Numbered from the stretch's first letter, positions 11,002-22,400 are shown. The stretch: 64,000 bases of DNA from Petunia secreta (GCA_029990175.1 JARKIP010000042.1:2480001-2544000), one strand, 5' to 3'. Numbers and translations: made by a program. The notes: generated by a model not told the origin, from the sequence alone.

Positions 11002-12166
11002 CCGAGTCCTTCTCTTCGATTGCAAAACCTAAGTGCGCCGAGGCATCTGCCTCAGCAGTCTCCTCTCGAGAGATTTGCTTAACTTTCCATTCTTTGAATT
11101 TGGCCAAAACTTGCTGTGCCCGAGCAAAAAATTGTTGCATTCTGGGCTCTCAAGTCGAGTAATCACTGAGCACTTTATTTACTATCAACTGTGAATCACA
11201 CCTTAATTCTACTTTCTCTGCTCCCATTTCTTTGGCCAACTCCATCCCTGCTATAGTAGCCTCGCACTCCGCTTCGTTGTTGGTCACTTTTTCAAATCTC
11301 ATGGAATGCCTCAATCTTTCCCTTATGGGAGCCACCAAAACTATACCGAACCCCGAGCCTTTTAAATTAGTGGCCCCATCAGGGTAGAGTATCCAGACAC
11401 TGAGGGTTGGTCCTCTAGACATCAAGTTCTTCTTTTCTACCTTGGGGAGTATTTTAGCGCTGAGGTCAGCCACAAAATCTGCCAACACTTGAGATTTTAT
11501 GGCTGTTCGAGGCTGGTAAACGATGTCATACTCACCTAGCTCAATCGCCCATTTAGATAACCTCCCCGATAACTCAGGCTTATGTAATATACTTCTTAAA
11601 GGAAAGGTAGTAACCATGGCTATGGGGTGACATAAAAAATAAGGCCGAAGCTTACGAGCAGCGACAACCAGAGCGAGTACTAATTTTTCTAAATGGGGGT
11701 ACCTTGTTTCAACATGGAGGAGTGTTTTGCTCACGTAGTATATGGGTTGTTTCTTCCCATCCTCCTCTCGTACCAAGACTGCACTTACTGAAACCTCTGA
11801 TACGGTCGAGCAGACCAACAACATTTCTCTATCTTTTGGCTTGGCAAGCAACTGTGTTATAGCCAAATACCATTTCAATTCCCTCAATGCTTTTTTACAC
11901 TCCGGCGTCCATTTGAAGGCAGTATTCTTTTTTAAGACGGAGAAGAATTTGTGGCATCGCTCGGAGGACCTCGAGATAAATCTACTCGAGGCAGCGATTC
12001 GACCAGTTAAGCGTTGGACCTCTTTAGTCCCCGAAAGTACCTCAGGAATTTTTTCGATAGCTCTGATATTTTCAGGATTCGCCTCGATGCCCCGCTCATA
12101 GATGATAAATCCCAAAAACTTTCCCGAACCAACCCCGAAGACACATTTTTTAGGGTTCAATATCAT
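11002..12166 (-). pseudogene. Element A RT connection, RNase H and second RNase H
   Basis: On the minus strand the open stretch begins with the RT thumb/connection (KKCVFGVGSGKFLGFII, FKWTPECKKAL). RNase H follows, with IYYVSKTLLHVETRYPHLEK, LRPYFLCHPI and a WAIELGEYDI/QVLADFVAD end. After a short linker a second RNase H-like domain appears: YPDGATNLKGSGFGIVL, NNEAECEATIAGMELA and RCDSQLIVNKV, completed after a stop at 11150 by KQISREETAEADASAHL near 11030. The presence of this additional RNase H is diagnostic for Tat-lineage Ty3-gypsy elements. These enzymes remove RNA from the RNA-DNA hybrid during reverse transcription. A stop after SDYST and a frame change break the domain. Confidence 0.88.
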
Positions 12167-12177
12167 ACTATATTGTC

Positions 12178-13620
12178 TTAGAATAACGAGGCCTCTCTCA
12201 AGTGGTTCAAATGGTCCTCTATCCGAATTGACTTTACTAACATGTCTTCTGTATAAGGTTCCATCATTTTTCCAATGTAATCTCTAAACATTCCACACAC
12301 TAGCTTCTGATAAGTTGCCCCGACATTTTTTAGTCCAAAACGCATCACCTTGTAGCAATACGTACCCTGATCCGTGATGAAAGAAGTCTTTTCTTCATCT
12401 TGTGGGTCCATCAGAATTTGATTGTACCCTGAATAAGAAGCCAAGAAGGTTAATAGCTTGTGTCCAGCTGTGGAGTCTATTAAAATTTCTATTTGTGGAA
12501 ACAGGTACAAATCTTTAGGGCAAGCTTTGTTCAAATCCATATAACCTACGCGCATACTCCACTTACCATTCTTTTTTTTTTTTGGCACCACAACAACATT
12601 GGTGAGCCAATCAGGATACTTCACCTCCCTTATGAAGCCATTATCAAGTAGCCTTTTTGTTTCATTTTCGATTGCTTTCTTCTTTACGCCAGCTAGGGGT
12701 GGGCGTTCGATACTTCGGTTCGGTTTTTTGAAACTTCGGTTCGGTATTTCAGTTTTCGGTTCGGTTTTAAGGTAGAAAAACCCATAATTTTTATAATTCG
12801 ATTCGGTTCGATTTTTTAGTTCGGTACTTCGGTTCGGTACATCGGTGTTTCGGTTTAAACCAAAGTTTATGGCCGAAAAAAAAAGCTCGAACAAGAATAT
12901 TTATAGCCGATGACTAACTAGGTATGGTTTACTATAATACTAACCTATAATACAAAAAGTAACGAACCTATAACAGAAAAAATTTATAGCCTATGACTAA
13001 CTAACTATGGTTTACTATAATACTAACCTATCTACGGTTTACTATAATACAAAAAGTAATGAACATTTAGATACTTTCTCTATTCTGCAAAATAAAAAAT
13101 AGCAGAACCTTTAGTTAAATCAGTCAATACGTAGAATCATGTTACTTACTGACAATGGGTAACTTAGGGATTTAGGAAATATATAGCATATGTGTAAAAA
13201 AAAAAAAAAAAAAAAACTTCGATTTTTTCGGTTTTTCGGGTCCCGAAATCGAAAACCGAACCGAAAAACCGAAAATTCAAAATTTCTTGGACCAAACCGA
13301 ACCGAAATACCGAAATACCGAACCCGAAAAATCGAATTAGTTCGGTTCGGTATTTCGGTTTTTTCGGTTTAGTGCCCACCCCTAACGCCATCATGTGGCC
13401 TTTTCTTCTGCTTCACCGTAACGTGGTGGGGATCCACATTTAATTTGTGCGTCATAATCTCCGGATCGATCTCAACCATATCGCTGTGAGACCAAGCAAA
13501 GCAATTATCATATGACTTTAGCAACTCGATTATTGCCTTTTTTGACTCCGGGTCCAACTCCGAGCCAACAAACACATTCCTTTCTGGAAACTCCTTTGAC
13601 TAGGCAAAGGATTCCAACTC
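12178..13620 (-). pseudogene. Element A reverse transcriptase, split by a MITE
   Basis: The pre-RT block (NVFVGSELDPESKKAIIELL, CFAWSHSDMVEIDPEIMTHK) ends at 13385. It continues after the 691-bp hAT-type MITE at 12693 with RT fingers and palm (LLDNGFIREVKYPDWLTNVV, DLNKACPKDLYLFPQ, GYNQILMDPQDEEKTSF, KVMRFGLKNVGATYQKLV). The usual YxDD catalytic box reads YTED, so one of the two catalytic Asp residues is replaced, a second inactivating change. RT converts element RNA into DNA. The remaining palm passes directly into the connection domain at 12166 with a frame change. Confidence 0.9.
12694..13384. mobile_element. hAT-type MITE with TTCGGT-rich ends
   Basis: A 691-bp insertion with inverted termini TAGGGGTGGGC ... 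GCCCACCCCTA. Eight-bp flanking duplications ACGCCAGC (12686-12693) and ACGCCATC (13385-13392) differ at one base; an 8-bp duplication is typical of hAT transposons. Both arms consist of TTCGGTTCGGT-like simple repeats in opposite orientation, able to form a long hairpin. The AT-rich centre contains a 20-base A run at about 13197-13216. No transposase frame is present. Confidence 0.88.
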
Positions 13621-14081
13621 CTCAATAGTAGAGTCCTCGGCTTTCTGTCTTCAAGGCTCTTGAATGCCTGCCGGTATCTTTTCCATATCTTTTTCAGAGT
13701 CTATTTCAGGAGCCGAACTCCCTCATTCATCAGACCCTGGGTGCGTTAATTGCTATTTTGATGATCCACTTGGGATGACACAAATCTTCATGGCTACCGA
13801 GTAGCATTCTCTAGCCACTCGCTGCTCACATCAGATCGAACGCACTGCCCACGGGGTAGGGAATTTAATGACCTGGTGAAGGGTGGATGGCACATCCTGC
13901 ATCTCATGAATCCAAGGCATCCCAAAGGTAATATTGTACGCCATGTCCTTGGGAATTACTTAAAACAATGTTTCCTTACCAACTCCCGCGGCATAATTAG
14001 TGAGAGTACTCTTACCCAATGTTTTCTCCGTGGGATTATTAGATCTTATCAATATGGTGGCCCTCGGGATAATAAGGTCCT

Positions 14082-14336
14082 TTAACCACATCTTTTTATA
14101 GCCCCGTAGCTGATAATGTTTACCGAGCTTCCGGGGTCAACCGAGACTCGTTTGATGTCCGAGTAGTTGATCCTAAGCATGATTACCAAAGCATCGTGAT
14201 GGGGAAAGATCATCCCATCACAATCATTACCATTAAAGACTATTTTCTTACCCGAACCTCGTGTTCGAGTCCTCTTCTCCACCGTAATAGAAAGTTTTGC
14301 AAACTTTTTTGCGGCGGCAAAGTTGATTCCATTCAC
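14082..14336 (-). pseudogene. Element A aspartic protease region
   Basis: The minus-strand stretch contains ALVIMLRINYSDIKRV followed by SVDPGSSVNII, the active-site region of the retrotransposon aspartic protease as found in Tat-type elements. The protease matures the gag-pol polyprotein. Only about 84 residues remain open, and flanking sequence to 13621 is in mixed frames with a recognisable AYN-type downstream region no longer readable. The match is to family pattern; activity is not expected. Confidence 0.75.
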
Positions 14337-14379
14337 CTCTAATCCCCCCGTAATAACATTCGCAACTCTTTTAGGGGAT

Positions 14380-15943
14380 GGAGCCCTTGGGAGTTGTCCT
14401 TCTCCCCTATTTTTTGAAAAATATTATTTCCCCTTATCGGTGAGAAACTCCTTTAACATGCCCTTTTCCAACAAATGGGCCACCTTGAGGCGAAGAGCCT
14501 TGTAGTCATTGATTACGTATCTATGTTTAGCATGGAACTCACAATCAGGTTGTGATCCCTTTTCCCCGGGGCTATCCTCATGTCCTTCGGAAGCCGCATG
14601 CCTTGGTCAATCATCCCCTTCAATGCGTGCACCAACTCTGTGGTTGACAAATTGAAATTATAGTCTGGGATCCGAGGCAGGTCCTTCTCTTTAGAACTAA
14701 GGGTGGCCCCACTGAATTTTTTCGATTAACATTCGAGCTAACTTTTCCTCCAAGCCTTTGACTCACATATTGTCCCCTAGCTTCTGACTTACATGCTGCT
14801 TTTGAGAATTGTAAGGATTGTATCGACTCATGGAATTTCCTCGTGGTGCGTCGGCGCATCGAGAAGACTCAGGGTGGTTTCTATAAGCATTGTATCGACC
14901 TGCCGCTCTCCATTCTGCCTCCTCGAGCCTAACCTTGGTAATAACTCTATCATGCAACTCTCCCAAGTTCGTACTTGCTAAGTCTAAAGATCTCTGTTTA
15001 GCTCGGCAGCAGCCTCGAAGTTTCTAGCATTAACATTCCTTTAAAATTCCATGATTGCCAAATTATCATCCATTGTTGGCAACTCCATCCTCTCAGTTTA
15101 GAAGCACTCAAGGAAGTCTTTAATGGTCTCGATACCACTACTTAACTTCAAAGATATCCTCGTTTTGTCTTGAGGATCTTTTGTGCTCCAGTTTGCGCTT
15201 TGATGAATAGATCTGCTAACTCATCAAAGCTTGAGATAAATTCAGATGGGAGATGCATGTACCGGTGCAAAGCTCCTTTTCAAGAGTATCCCCAATTTTT
15301 TTTTTTTTAAAAAAAGATTCCTTCTCTACCGGGTCATTGCTTTTGACCATAGGCCATATATTCAGCCACATGATCAGCCAGGTCAGTCGTGCCATCATAT
15401 TTCTTCAAGATCTGCAGCTTGAAGTGCTTCGTATGGAAGCAGGAGCAGCCTCGGGCTTATAAGGTTGTTGCCTGCACTTTTCTATGTCCAAGACCCGTTG
15501 AGTCTTTCTAACCCCAAGAATGGTTTTTAGTCGTTTTTCAAATTTTCATTTATTGAAGTCTAATGAGACACTTATTTTTGCCAACGTAGGGGCTATCCCA
15601 AAAGGATGAGGGCCCAGTGGGGGCAGTCCCCGAGCCTCCAGACGCAACACCATTTGGAAGTCCCCCTGTTATTGCGCCCGTAGGAATAAAATTTGGGATG
15701 CTTCCATTGGGAACTGTAGGTGGAGTGTTGGTGGGGTAGTGTTATTTCTCATAGCCTCTAGCAAACTGCAGAATTCAGTGTTAATAGCTGCTTGCCCAGC
15801 AAGTTGCTCTTGAACTTACTGTACAAAATTCATAATGTATGCGTCCCATCACCTGGTGGAAGTGGAGGTACAAAAGTTCCAACTCTAATTTTCCCATCGG
15901 GGCACTGTTGATTTCTACTAACATTATCAGTATTGTCAGCCAT
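14380..15943 (-). pseudogene. Element A gag, decayed
   Basis: A start codon at 15943 (minus) opens a frame beginning MADNTDNVSRNQQ about 90 bp downstream of the PBS. After several stops, blocks typical of the Tat-lineage capsid reappear: KKYDGTTDLADHVAEYMA near 15400, then PSEFISSFDELADLFIKAQT near 15230. A C-terminal basic/Asn-rich region (EEAEWRAAGRYNAYRNHPES) lies near 14900. An A/T homopolymer run at 15299-15315 adds a frameshift. Gag forms the virus-like particle. No CCHC knuckle could be read. Confidence 0.75.
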
Positions 15944-16010
15944 TGATAAGAATTAAAGAAGAAGATGTAGAAAATCGCGACGTGCAACTTTGGAACGATC
16001 GTAATTACGT

Positions 16011-16031
16011 GATCCCCACAGACGTCGTCAA
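16011..16031 (-). promoter_or_regulatory. Element A primer binding site
   Basis: On the minus strand TTGACGACGTCTGTGGGGATC follows the 3' end of the 5' LTR. It resembles the TTGGCGCCGTCTGTGGGGA-like tRNA primer sites seen in plant Ty3-gypsy elements, with mutations. Confidence 0.7.
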
Positions 16032-16033
16032 TT

Positions 16034-16581
16034 TTTATTGGCCTAAATCTGATTAGGTCAATCAATCGAATTTGTAACGTGGTTTACAAGCAATATGACG
16101 TATCAAAGTTGGGAACTGAACTGAAACAAGAAAGTAGTACGAATAAAAAATGAACAATTACAAGTAAATCGAGTTTCTCTATGTATTTCTGAATGCGTTT
16201 ACAAGAAGAATGAAGTGCTATTTATAGCCTACTAAATACAAAGGAAATCAAGGCATTAATTAGCCACTTCCCCACGCCCTTATTGTGGCCAACCCATGAT
16301 TCTCCCTATTAAATGCTGAATTAATGGGCAACCGTTATGAGGCTGTCCTTCTGCTGAAGTATAATTGCTCCCCCGAGGCTCGAGCTACTTGCCTCGAGGA
16401 GATGATTATTCCATTCGCCGAGGTGAGCCTCTTTCGAGGCTTGCGTTGGACCTTGACCTCAAGGTTTTGCCTCGAGGGTCAAGTCATATGCTTTGAAACA
16501 ACCTTGAAAGTCCTAATCGAAACATGTCTCGAGCTACACACCCAAAATGCCACGTATGCAGGTGATTTTTCAGCCAATACA
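16034..16581 (-). repeat. Element A 5' LTR
   Basis: Second copy of the LTR at 5290-5823, same orientation. It shares TTGGCCTAAATCTGATTAGG at one end and the TGTATTGG start (minus strand) at the other. It includes an extra short CTCAAGGTTTTGCCTCGAGG-type duplication near 16458-16480 relative to the other LTR. Confidence 0.9.
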
Positions 16582-16713
16582 ACTATTTAACTTTGTGAGA
16601 TAATTAATAACTATAAAAATTTATGTGATTTGCTTTAAATCACAAGTTTCGCAAATTTGCATTTACTTCATATATATACCGTGCCGTCAAACACCTTCAA
16701 AATTGGGGGAGTA
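16582..16713. mobile_element. Right half of the MITE split by element A
   Basis: It contains TTTAAATCACAAGTTTCGCA, GTGCCGTCAAACACCTTCAA and a terminal ATTGGGGGAGTA, the right-hand signature of the Solanaceae Stowaway-like MITE. The left half is at 5211-5289 on the other side of element A. Confidence 0.6.
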
Positions 16714-18017
16714 GTATAGATTTAAGCCATGAGGAAACTAAGCAATACTTCTGTTCAATTAGCCCCTCCATTAAAATTCACCTCCAAATGGATAATAATT
16801 CAAGAATTTTAATCACTCAAAATATTGAGATTGATCAAGATCACAACCTTTTAAAGGTAAAAGCATGCCTTGATAAACCATGCACTTTCTATTTATGTAG
16901 CTCAAATTGATGTAAAGCAACTAGTATTTCATATAAGAGCTGTTCAATTTGAGATTCTCTAAGAAAGCCTCGTCTCCACCCCCAACCAGTAACCTCCCTC
17001 ATTAACCAAGAAAGAGAGTCAAATAAAGTAGTAATCTCAGAGTGTGACTCGGTGAGATTTGGTTTTTGTTCTAGTTCCAAGCACGTGACGTGGTTATGCC
17101 TTAGGTACCCGTGACTTCTTCTTTTGCAATTCCTCTTTCACAATCTTCACGCAAAACCTATCTAGGAAATCCATTTGTTTGTAGTACTTTTTAATTGACA
17201 CGAGTAATAATCTTATCCTCCAGTACTAGCAAAAAATCAAAAGTTGTTACCGTAAAACTCGTTTCGGATTTGAGCTTTTGGCGGATTAACGGAATATGGA
17301 TATAATTTGCGCAACAAATTTTCTAGAATCTTCGTCCATATTATTGTCTGGTGGCAAATTTTGACGCTCTATCAGACAATTTTGCGATGGAAATTTTCTG
17401 TAACAAAGTTAAAAGAAAGATACATTAAATTAGTATTTCTGTTTGTCCACCCCGAATCCACGGGTGCTCTTAAAGTCTATCCAGTTAAAAAAATAACTTA
17501 CCTGATAAAGTCCTATAAGAGGAAAATTACTATATACAGAGTCAAACACAATAAGGAAAAGACATGTTTCTCTACTGTTCTCCCTACTACACTTCAAGTA
17601 ACTAGTGTTTAGACTGTGGATAAAAAGGATGCTCATTTTACTGTGGCAACCACCGACGACCAGTGATTCCAACCACGATTCAAGATCAACCGCTTCTAGT
17701 TTTTGTTACAAGGTGAACAAGTAAGTTCTCGAATTTACGTTTTGATTAATCTATTTAGTATAGATTTTTGTATTCATAATCCTTCAGATGGCAAAATGTG
17801 TCGAATTAGAGGCAGTACTTTCATGAATAATATAGTATCTTTCGGATAAAATACTGTTATACCGTCACAGTTTAATTCTCATTTTTAAAATTTACTAGTA
17901 ATATTATATTGACAGGAAATAAGTTACAATATACCCATATTATTAAAAAAAAAGGTAGTATAAACAATTAAAAATAGAAACTAAAAAATGTAACAAACCA
18001 TATGTGTGGTTAAAAAT
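16714..18017. other. Intergenic, nothing recognised
   Basis: About 1.3 kb without a recognisable gene or element end. Short open frames at 16889-17080 (minus) and 17307-17672 (either strand) show no domain pattern. The composition is AT-rich with an A run at 17944-17953. Confidence 0.5.
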
Positions 18018-18462
18018 ATGTCACCTATAATTACGGGATATGAGTCCAGCTGACAGAAACTTGACTTGTTCTACAAATCACTGGGCGCTGAGAATATACG
18101 CCTGAGCCATAGCCACAACTGCTCGACAGACACGGGCCTAGGGTTGTAAGGCACACATCTCATTGCCTTAGAGTTGCAATATCTTATTTAGGAGTTTATT
18201 TAGTATCACTGCCTTATGTAATCAGGCCCACAACCTATAGATATAATATTTTACCATAATTACGATTGAAGAAAACCTATAACCATATATATCCTCTCTC
18301 TCATTGTATTGGATATCAAACTATTAAATTCGCATATTCTCAAGGAATAATATTCCTCTCTTACTGCTTTTATATTGTTTTCCTTTTATTTACTTTACTT
18401 TCTGTGACCCTCTATTAAATTTATCTATTTAATCTAATCGTCTAATTTAAGACAAAAAAAGT

Positions 18463-18480
18463 TTGACGTCTTCTATGGGG
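18463..18480 (+). promoter_or_regulatory. Element B primer binding site
   Basis: TTGACGTCTTCTATGGGG lies just after an LTR-like pyrimidine-rich end and 40 bp before the gag start. It is similar in place and sequence to the primer site of element A. Confidence 0.6.
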
Positions 18481-18520
18481 CCTAGGAAATTATCAGTTTT
18501 TACAAAGAAGACGCACGACC

Positions 18521-19600
18521 ATGTCGAATGGCAACAACGATCTCCTGCAGAACACAACTTATGCAGTTGATGACGTCTTGAAGGATCCCAGCGATCCTAA
18601 TAAGCAGGAGAAGGATACGTCCAATGGATCAATTCTCGTTGAAGAAGCAAGGAGTTTTTCACCAGGTTTCTCAAGGCACAGGAGCAGCAGACGGTATAGA
18701 ATTCGGTCACCATGGCCAAACTCCGGCCAAACATTTGGAGGCGCTCTTCGCCAGTTCGATACCAAGGCTAGGATCCCTACGAGGATCACAGCCTGTGGGT
18801 AACACCCCAAATTATGTGCCTATGCGAAGGATCGATCTAGAGACCGCTCCAAGAAGCTCCATGGCAGCCAGTAATCTAGCACCTGAGGAGTCACCTGTCA
18901 TTTAAGGCATACTCAAGGAGTTGAAGGTGATCCATGAATAGATTGGTAACGTGCCAGGTGCACCACCTCAGGTGAACACCGTGTGAATAAAATTTCTTTA
19001 AGCATGTATATAAGGCAAGTGTTGTACCAGTTCCAGTGTCTAAGCACTTCTGCTAACCGAAAAGTCTTAAGTACGATAGAACCACTGATTCAAATGAACA
19101 CATAGCCACGTACTACACGGCCATCAAGAAAAATGAGATAACAGAAGAAGAAACCCAGTTTGCCCTGGAAAAGAGGTTTGGTTCAACCCTGACCAAGAGG
19201 GACCTGACATGGTACACTCAACTACCTGTAGGATCGATTGAATCTTTCGCGCAGACATAAGATCTGTTCAAGAAGGCGCACTCCGGTACCCGAAAATTAG
19301 AGAAAGAATAGAGGATATCTTTGAGATCCATTAGCAAGAAGGTGAGTAGCTTAAGGATTACTTGGAGAGGTTGAACGGATGACTCTCCCTCCTGTGCCCG
19401 AAAGCATTGCAATGGTAGCCTTTGGCAAGAGTTTAAACCCCCGAGGTGCGTTGGCCACACATGAGTTATGGTGGAGTCTTCACGAGAACCTGGTAACAAC
19501 TTGGGATGTGTTATACTAATGGTATAATGATAACCTCCGTATTGATCCAGACGTGACCCAACCGCCCAACAACAACACCAGATGAACTCGAAGGCGTAGT
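18521..19600 (+). pseudogene. Element B gag, decayed
   Basis: The first ATG after the PBS opens MSNGNNDLLQNTTYAVDD. The reading shifts near 18700 to a frame reading GVFHQVSQGTGAADGIEF, then, after stops, to the conserved capsid core (ALEKRFGSTLTKRDLTWYTQ, PVGSIESFAQT near 19160-19260). A C-terminal part resembles the usual NPRGALATHELWWSLHEN motif near 19440. The order and motifs match gag of plant Ty3-gypsy elements. Multiple frameshifts and stops make it non-functional. Confidence 0.7.
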
Positions 19601-20138
19601 CCCGCTCGAGATGAAGATTCTGAGTAGGAGGTCGAAAGGCATGACACAGTATCAGACGGATCCCATGAGACCCATTAATAAGCAAAGTGACGCCCGAAGA
19701 GTGACTTCCCACGAGAAAAGCTCCGAGTCCAAGAATTTCAAAGATTTTGGGTTGCGAGTGAGCGCAGTAGAGCTAGTCGTGAATAACTTTGGAAGACTTG
19801 GTTCGCGAGTACACTAGCCTTCTACCATCATAAATAATTTCGGGAATAATCCATCAGCCTATTGTGAATTCCACTGAAGCAATGACCACGATACCTTCAA
19901 CTGCAAGACACTCATGCTCGAAATAGCTCACCTGTTGAGAGAAGAACACTTAATGATCTGTTTGCTAAAAAGGGAAGACAATCCATCACTTTGGACTAAG
20001 AGGACAAACATAACATCCACCAGATCTTTAGAGGACCTAGAGTCGAGGTCTAGAAGGCCAAGGCAGTGATGGTTTGTAAAACCCGAGAGGAAGAGAAGAC
20101 AACGCCCCATATCAATGCGATCGAATTCAGTAGAATGA

Positions 20139-20535
20139 TGGAAAAGAACTCCACTATATGCATCGATGCTTTGATCATCGCTCTTAGGTTACTCAATACT
20201 CAGGTCAAGCGAGTGCTGGTGGACTTAGGGAGCTCCATAAATATAATTTGATGGGAAGTTATTTGTAGCATGGAGTTGCTAGGACAAATAGTCCCGAGCC
20301 TATACAATAACCAGTTTTAACAGCTCGAGCGAGAAATCGGTAGGAGAAATAGTCGTTCCAATTCCTATACCATGAGTGTCGAAGCGAACAGCTTTTCAGG
20401 TGATGACATGCGATCTCTCGTATAATATCATGTTAGGGAGACCTTGGATACACGAAGTAAGGGCGGTAACCTCAATAATTCACCAAGTCCTCAAATACCC
20501 GACTCCATGAGGTTGAGAGAGATTCGAGAAAAGTA
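20139..20535 (+). pseudogene. Element B aspartic protease region
   Basis: ALIIALRLLNTQVKRV is followed by LVDLGSSINII, the protease active-site neighbourhood with the usual D-T/P-G changed to D-L-G. Downstream SYNIMLGRPWIHEVRAVTSI (about 20420-20480) is the conserved YNxxLGRPWIH block that follows the protease in plant Ty3-gypsy elements. A stop follows NII immediately (TGA near 20250) and frames change, so no intact enzyme remains. Confidence 0.78.
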
Positions 20536-20877
20536 AAAGTTGTCCAAAAGCTGCTACGTGGCTGCCGTCACATGCGCTGTAAAGAAGGAAGTAAAGAATA
20601 AATGGAAGTTATTAGAGAACTTACTCGGGCCTTGCTTAGTAACCGATGTATTGTTCGAGCCAAAAGAGCATGAAAGTGAGGTTCCCCAAGAATCACCTGC
20701 CGTTGTATGGGATTTGGACGGAGAGGAAGAAGTCTCTAAAGCCACGGAAGACGACGAATGTCATAGAGCACTTAAATCGTTCCTCTTTCTTTTGGCTTCA
20801 AAGGATGATCCAAGTACGTCGAAGATGCTACCAGTTGCAACGAGGAGATTTTTTTGTTCTTCTCCAACAATGTTCTA

Positions 20878-21066
20878 CTTGAAATTTTGCTCGCTGGGTA
20901 GCTCGTTGAGTCTCCCAAATTTTTGCTTCAAAATTCCAAACTTGAAATGTTGCTCGCTAAGATGCTTGTTGAGTCTCCTAAATTTTTGCTCCACAATTCC
21001 AAGTTTGAAATGTCACTCGCTGAGATGCTCACTGAAGTTCCCACATTTCTACTCTAAATTTCCTTC
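20878..21066 (+). repeat. 63-bp tandem repeat, three copies
   Basis: Units at 20878-20940, 20941-21003 and 21004-about 21066 start CTTGAAAT(G/T)TTGCTCGCT. The length is a multiple of three, so the open frame 20540-21088 runs through it as three related 21-residue peptides containing LKFCSL / LKCCSL / LKCHSL. It sits just after the protease of element B. The third unit is the most diverged. Confidence 0.85.
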
Positions 21067-21088
21067 TTCCCCATCATTATTTTGCTAG

Positions 21089-22079
21089 TTTTGATTCCTT
21101 GTCATAGAAAATTCATATGTTGACGTACAGACATCCGAATTGCAAACCATCTAAGGTACTGGAAACCAGACTCCATGGAAACAGCATATGTGAAAATCAT
21201 AATCAGATGGCTTCCCGATTTTCTCAAGAGAAGCTATGAATTTTGCCCAGTTGCTGGCATGTTGATTTCTGCAGCTTCACATTCTTTCACCAAATTATTT
21301 GTAACTTGATATAGGAGCATTAAAATGGTGTGCCCTTTTTTTTCTGTGATTTGTAACACAAGTAATCAAACATATCCAAAATTTAGACTTATAAACTTTT
21401 TAGGTGTGCTGGACTGAATTTCTGAAGTTGACTACGATGTCTGCCGTGCAAACATGACATCAGTGCGCAAGTTCACAAAAAAGTTAATATCTTAAGATAG
21501 GAGCGTCGAAATCAGAAGCCATTTGCACCATCAGAAAGCTAACTTCTCAGACTACAACATATATCATAACCAGATGCTTATTCCTTCTCCATTTATACAG
21601 TTTACATTTTGAAATCAGTTTTGCAATTTTGATAATTTTCATAATATTGAGTGTATCGATAAGAAAAACTCATTTCATCTTGCAGGTGGTACAAAATGTG
21701 AGACGCCTTTTTATAGGGAATCTTAAAACGAAGGACAGTGGCATATCCAAAATCCAGCTTCAACATCATTCAGGATTGGCAAGAACTTTTTTTTCTTCTT
21801 TCTTTTTTTTTTTAAAAAAAATTGACAACATTGTCTGTCGCGCTTACTTACAGTATTGAAAGTTATGAAAAATTCACGCCTTGCGTTTGGAAAGTCTGAA
21901 GCACAAGCCATCCATACCGTTAGAAAATAAGCATCAAAGGTGAACAACTTCAGGAAGTGTCATAGACGAATTCTTTCCCTATTTTTACTATTTATCTACT
22001 AAAACAGCTCTTCATATTGACGTTTAGGATTGTCACAGAAGATCATGCCATGGCAAACCCTTTTTTTTTTTGCTTATGC
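21089..22079. other. Unassigned retroelement-like spacer
   Basis: No coding domain is readable. Short recurring phrases such as TAGGAGC(A/G)T and GCAAAC(C/A)AT suggest a diverged internally repetitive spacer of the kind seen between gag-PR and pol, or in the 3' region, of plant Ty3-gypsy elements. It could belong to B or D. A T-rich/A-rich junction sits at 21788-21821. Confidence 0.4.
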
Positions 22080-22400
22080 GACTAAATTTAGAATGAATGT
22101 CTAAGCTGCCCACATACCTTCGTGAAGAGGATCAAGTTTATTCATCGTGCGAACAGGAAGGATGTTAACTCCGGATCCGCCATCAATGAGGATTCTGTTC
22201 ACCCTTTGCTCATGCACGAATCAGACCATGAATAAGGGGAAATTGTGAGGTGTTTCACCAAGAAGGATATCATCATCGGTGAGGCCATGCAAGCTGTTGC
22301 TTCTTCGTGAGAAGACTTTGAAGGATCTTCTAGTGCTGAACTGGAAGAAGTTACATTTTCTGCTTCTTTCTCATCAACATAATAACATGAAGCTTTGCTA
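22080..22400 (-). pseudogene. Element D protease region
   Basis: The minus strand reads HEQRVNRILIDGGSGVNILP at about 22215-22155, the protease active-site region in its D-G-G form used by a large group of plant Ty3-gypsy elements, preceded by decayed linker sequence. It follows gag of the same element in the expected order. The RT that should come next is missing; element D is cut near 22080. Confidence 0.75.

Larger units (their letters stand above)
5290..16581 (-). mobile_element. Element A: Tat-lineage Ty3-gypsy retrotransposon
   Basis: An 11.3-kb element with both LTRs, read on the minus strand as 5' LTR (16581-16034), PBS, gag, PR, RT, RNase H, second RNase H, INT, then an oppositely oriented extra gene, PPT and 3' LTR (5823-5290). 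RT before INT is the Ty3-gypsy order. The second, RNase H-like domain after the RT-linked RNase H and an additional antisense ORF downstream of pol are hallmarks of the Tat lineage. All pol genes are broken by stops, frameshifts and a hAT-type MITE inside RT, so the copy is dead. No clean target duplication is visible (ATAAT left, ACTAT right). Confidence 0.9.
18018..21088 (+). mobile_element. Element B: truncated Ty3-gypsy retrotransposon
   Basis: Plus-strand remains of an LTR element in the order LTR-like sequence ending about 18455, PBS, gag, protease and post-protease region, then loss of the rest near 21088. No RT, INT or 3' LTR is visible. The gag and protease patterns resemble Tat-type elements. 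The left limit (TGTCACC at 18018) is a guess from the TG start and cannot be proved without a second LTR. Confidence 0.65.

Noticed and set aside
11742..12101. Plus-strand open frame of 119 codons
   Set aside because: It is antisense to the RT-RNase H coding sequence of element A, with no domain of its own.
16889..17672. Short open frames between elements A and B
   Set aside because: All are below about 100 codons, in AT-rich DNA, with no recognisable motif.
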